Assembly: GCA_021789975.1 (NCBI GenBank)
Contig: JAJYIT010000015.1
Span: 31,367-95,366 of the forward strand
Length of the DNA stretch: 64,000 nt
From: Bacteroidota bacterium
Lineage (GTDB): Bacteria > Bacteroidota > Ignavibacteria > Kryptoniales > JAKASW01
Direction of reading: 5' to 3'
Position 1 is the stretch's first letter. Each line of letters starts with the position of its first letter. Shown in pieces: positions 61,733 through 64,000 of this stretch. Made by a program: the position numbers and the translations under genes. Below the pieces are notes generated by a model, which saw only the letters and a program-made list of their open reading frames with translations, did not search any database and was not told where the DNA came from.

Positions 61733-63898
61733 TTACTCGCCCCATATGCTCGTAGCCTCTGGCAAAGGCGGGAGTGCAGGGTGATAGTCTCGATATTGAG
61801 GGACTTCGTAGTTAGGCAGCGGGTGTTCCTTAATTTCCTGTAGAACGATGTTTACCGCTGCTTCGAGCTGCGGATCGTGTCCCTCCCTCATGAGTTGAGG
61901 ATTCTGCCAAACCGACGTATCAGGCGATACTCCATGATTCTCAACTGGGAAGGTTCCGTCCAGGCCTTCCACCGCAATCCTCGGTGCCGTCACCGTGCCT
62001 CCGTCCATAAGCGACGGATAGCCTCCAATCCCAACAAGACCGCCCCATGTCCTTTCTCCGACAAGCTTCCCAACTTTGTCCATTTTGAAATACCACGGCA
62101 ACGCATCACCCCCGGACCCCGAGAACTGGTTTATTATCATCACCTTCGGCCCGAAGATCGCCATCGGCGGGCAAACCGCAGGCTTTCCATAACGCGTCAC
62201 GGTCAGCGTCATAGGCTTACGCTGCAGGCAATCGATGATGTAATCAGATATCAAGCCGCCATGATTGAATCTCTCGTCAATCACGACTCCCTCTTTGTTT
62301 ACCTGTGAAAAGAAGTATCGGTTGAAATCCGTGTACCCCTCATAGTAAGTGTCCGGCAAATACACGTACCCAACCTTGCCGTCGCTCATTTTATCCACGA
62401 GCGCCATATTCTTCTCCACCCATGCTTCATGCCTCAAACCGTACTCGCTCTGAATCGTCTTCACGGTGATCTGGTGCGAGTCTCTTAGATCCGGATTTGG
62501 CCCAACAGTCAGCGTCACGGTCTTGTCGGCAAGGTTCTGGAAGACTTCATAAATATTCTCATTTCCAGTGACCTCTGTACCGTTCACGGCAAGGAGGTAA
62601 TCTCCAGCTTCGACCTTTAATCCAGGCTGAGCCAACGGTGCATACAAACCCGGGTTCCAATGTCCGGCATTATAGATTCTAGTTATCCTATACCGATTGT
62701 GTTCAATAGAATAATCGGCACCCAGAAGACCGACTTTTATGTCGCTCATCTTAGGCTCGGTCCCGCCGTATATGAACATATGTCCAACCGACATGTAGCT
62801 CAACATTTCCTGGAATAGAAACGTCAACCCATTCCGGCTTGCGATTCCGGGCAGGTAGGCAGCGAATTCTTTCTCCGCGGCGTCGATATCTAGTCCGTCA
62901 AAATTCGGGTTGTAAAAGAATGCCCTCTCGATGCGCCATGCATCGTGGTACATCTCATTCCATTCTTTCCTCGGGTCGACGTACACCTTCATGTCTCCAA
63001 CGTTCAGTTTTTCAGCCTTTTTAACTTCTCCCTCGCTCGTCCCGGCAATAAACCAATCTTTGCCTTGTTCGTAAAGCATGTGTTTTGAATTGGATGAGAG
63101 TGCGAACTTGGTCACTCCTTCCACAAGTGTTTTTGTCTCCTTTGACTTTAAATCGAATTCGAGGACATCCATGCTTTCGTTGCCTTCAGACAGACTGACT
63201 ATGGGTGCGCGAAGCAGATATATCGTACCCGGTTTTCCTGTGCCGATCCACTGGTAGTTTGCCGCCGCTATGGGAAGCGGGACAATCCTTGACATAATCC
63301 CTTTGAAATCGATCTGCACGTTGCCGGTAGTATCTTTCGCCACGCGAGTCAGAGTATCCTCGGCGGCTTTCGACTTGCCTGTAGTATCTTCCGTCTCAAA
63401 GCCTGCTTCCGGTGCTATCGGCGAAGGAATTCCTTCCCTCAGAATAAAAGCATACACGTTTCTGCTCACCGGGCGCTGCAACCTTGACATGTCGAGCCAG
63501 CTCTCCGTCAGACCGGTATTCGTGCTGGAAGTGAAGTACAAATACTTGCCGTCTTTATCGAAAGCCGGATGCAGACAATCACTCGCCTCGCCTGTAACAC
63601 GGTGTGTCTCATGATTAGCAGGTGAACAGACATATATTGCGTGCAGATAATTCGGAAGGACTTTTGTGTAAGCGATCCAGCGGCTGTCGGAAGACCACGC
63701 CGGATCAAACTCGCTGAAATAACTATACTCATCTGAGTCGACCTTGATAGGGGTTAGATTTGATTGCGACAAATCGACATACCATAAGTTGAGCTTCTGA
63801 TCAGCGAACGCAAGCTTCTTGCTGTCGGGTGACCAGGTGATTTGGTAGTAATAAGCAGACTTGTCCCCTAAGGTGTTGATTTCGTCCGAAAGTTGCAC
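61733..63898 (-). CDS. Tricorn-type protease, 5'-truncated
   Basis: A 721-residue C-terminal part of a tricorn core protease homologue; full-length relatives have about 1050-1080 residues including a signal and an N-terminal beta-propeller. Present are the second propeller (YYQITWSPDSKKLAFADQKLNLWYVDL), the C1 region (WNEMYHDAWRIERAFFYNPNFDG), a PDZ domain (GLKVEAGDYLLAVNGTEV), and the tail-specific protease fold with the catalytic Ser in QFSGSGGDALPWYF and VENHGVSPD. The open frame starts with GTG 63898 without a good ribosome site, and an in-frame stop lies at 63950-63952. The first propeller is missing, so it is probably a broken gene or a misjoined contig end. Confidence 0.75.
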   Translation of the reverse strand: MQLSDEINTLGDKSAYYYQITWSPDSKKLAFADQKLNLWYVDLSQSNLTPIKVDSDEYSYFSEFDPAWSSDSRWIAYTKVLPNYLHAIYVCSPANHETHRVTGEASDCLHPAFDKDGKYLYFTSSTNTGLTESWLDMSRLQRPVSRNVYAFILREGIPSPIAPEAGFETEDTTGKSKAAEDTLTRVAKDTTGNVQIDFKGIMSRIVPLPIAAANYQWIGTGKPGTIYLLRAPIVSLSEGNESMDVLEFDLKSKETKTLVEGVTKFALSSNSKHMLYEQGKDWFIAGTSEGEVKKAEKLNVGDMKVYVDPRKEWNEMYHDAWRIERAFFYNPNFDGLDIDAAEKEFAAYLPGIASRNGLTFLFQEMLSYMSVGHMFIYGGTEPKMSDIKVGLLGADYSIEHNRYRITRIYNAGHWNPGLYAPLAQPGLKVEAGDYLLAVNGTEVTGNENIYEVFQNLADKTVTLTVGPNPDLRDSHQITVKTIQSEYGLRHEAWVEKNMALVDKMSDGKVGYVYLPDTYYEGYTDFNRYFFSQVNKEGVVIDERFNHGGLISDYIIDCLQRKPMTLTVTRYGKPAVCPPMAIFGPKVMIINQFSGSGGDALPWYFKMDKVGKLVGERTWGGLVGIGGYPSLMDGGTVTAPRIAVEGLDGTFPVENHGVSPDTSVWQNPQLMREGHDPQLEAAVNIVLQEIKEHPLPNYEVPQYRDYHPALPPLPEATSIWGE

Positions 63899-63932
63899 AA
63901 TATTCCGCGGAAAATTGCACAGTTGAAGATAC

Positions 63933-64000
63933 CTATTTGTTAATGGTTTTCAAACGGAAGCTCTTTCCGTTGATGAGGAACGGATAGGAGTGGTGAAGCA
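63933..64000 (-). CDS. C-terminal end of a further minus-strand gene (partial)
   Basis: At the window edge one minus-strand frame is open and ends SYPFLINGKSFRLKTINK with TAG at 63935-63933. It does not resemble the missing tricorn propeller. It may be the end of a neighbouring gene; 22 codons are too few for a family. Confidence 0.2.
   Translation of the reverse strand, partial: LHHSYPFLINGKSFRLKTINK

Noticed and set aside
1..64000. tRNA, rRNA, CRISPR array or phage genes
   Set aside because: No cloverleaf, rRNA-like segment, regular direct-repeat array or phage module was recognised on either strand.

Overview
The window carries a nearly complete dissimilatory sulfate-reduction locus. Activation and APS reduction are covered by sat, aprBA and qmoABC. 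Sulfite reduction is covered by dsrABD, dsrN, dsrL, dsrC and dsrMKJOP. dsrD is present, the order dsrA-dsrB-dsrD-dsrN is the one known from sulfate reducers, and no dsrEFH is seen, so the pathway is most simply read as reductive. The surroundings are not those of a typical Desulfovibrio: a tricorn-protease homologue, a reaction-centre-type dihaem cytochrome, a monohaem outer-membrane barrel protein, SpmA/SpmB and signal-peptide beta-barrel proteins. This suggests a Gram-negative bacterium of the Bacteroidota/Chlorobiota (Ignavibacteria/Kapabacteria-like) or a related FCB lineage. That placement is inference and no ribosomal RNA is present to test it.

Layout. Positions 1-20.28 kb read on the plus strand: leuC-leuD-leuB; spmA-spmB; an outer-membrane protein; two cytochrome-type genes; siroheme synthesis in two separate genes flanking a small sensor-like membrane protein; a tandem array of TSUP (TauE/SafE-type) anion transporters, three intact and two decayed; a small membrane protein; a haem-binding histidine kinase that has lost its phosphoacceptor His; a receiver; a frameshifted PEP-synthase-like protein; a possible small coupled gene; and a cytidylate-kinase-like/BON protein. 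Positions 20.29-63.9 kb read on the minus strand, so the two halves converge at about 20.29 kb. In transcription order the minus strand holds: a truncated tricorn protease; an Hmc/Tmc-like transmembrane electron-transfer cluster (two CCG-protein/cytochrome b pairs, one ferredoxin subunit, an NrfD-hexahaem fusion) with its own kinase and receivers; a transposase-derived gene with a broken catalytic triad; dsrA-B-D-N-L-C; an RsbRD-like gene and dsrM-K-J-O-P; a CoA-disulfide-reductase/rhodanese fusion; a second cytidylate-kinase-like/BON gene; qmoA-qmoB; sat; aprB-aprA with a strong terminator; a zinc-ribbon protein; a YkgJ protein; qmoC; a DUF1634-type protein; a third cytidylate-kinase-like/BON gene; a frameshifted TSUP; DUF1634; and an MFS exporter.

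How it fits together. TSUP carriers probably move sulfate, sulfite or related anions. Sat and AprBA make sulfite, with electrons from the menaquinol pool through Qmo. DsrAB, whose sirohaem would be made by the two tetrapyrrole genes and amidated by DsrN, reduces sulfite onto DsrC, and DsrMKJOP reduces the DsrC trisulfide. DsrL offers a soluble NAD(P)H entry to DsrAB. The Hmc/Tmc-like cluster gives further routes between periplasmic haems, the quinone pool and cytoplasmic CCG proteins.

The least explained parts are the three cytidylate-kinase-like/BON paralogues, the PEP-synthase-like protein with its kinase and receiver, the TSUP/DUF1634 partners, the zinc-ribbon/YkgJ pair and the transposase-derived gene in front of dsrA. 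Three apparent frameshifts (about 18.56, 19.29 and 22.78 kb) and a 5'-truncated last gene may be real decay or draft-assembly errors.
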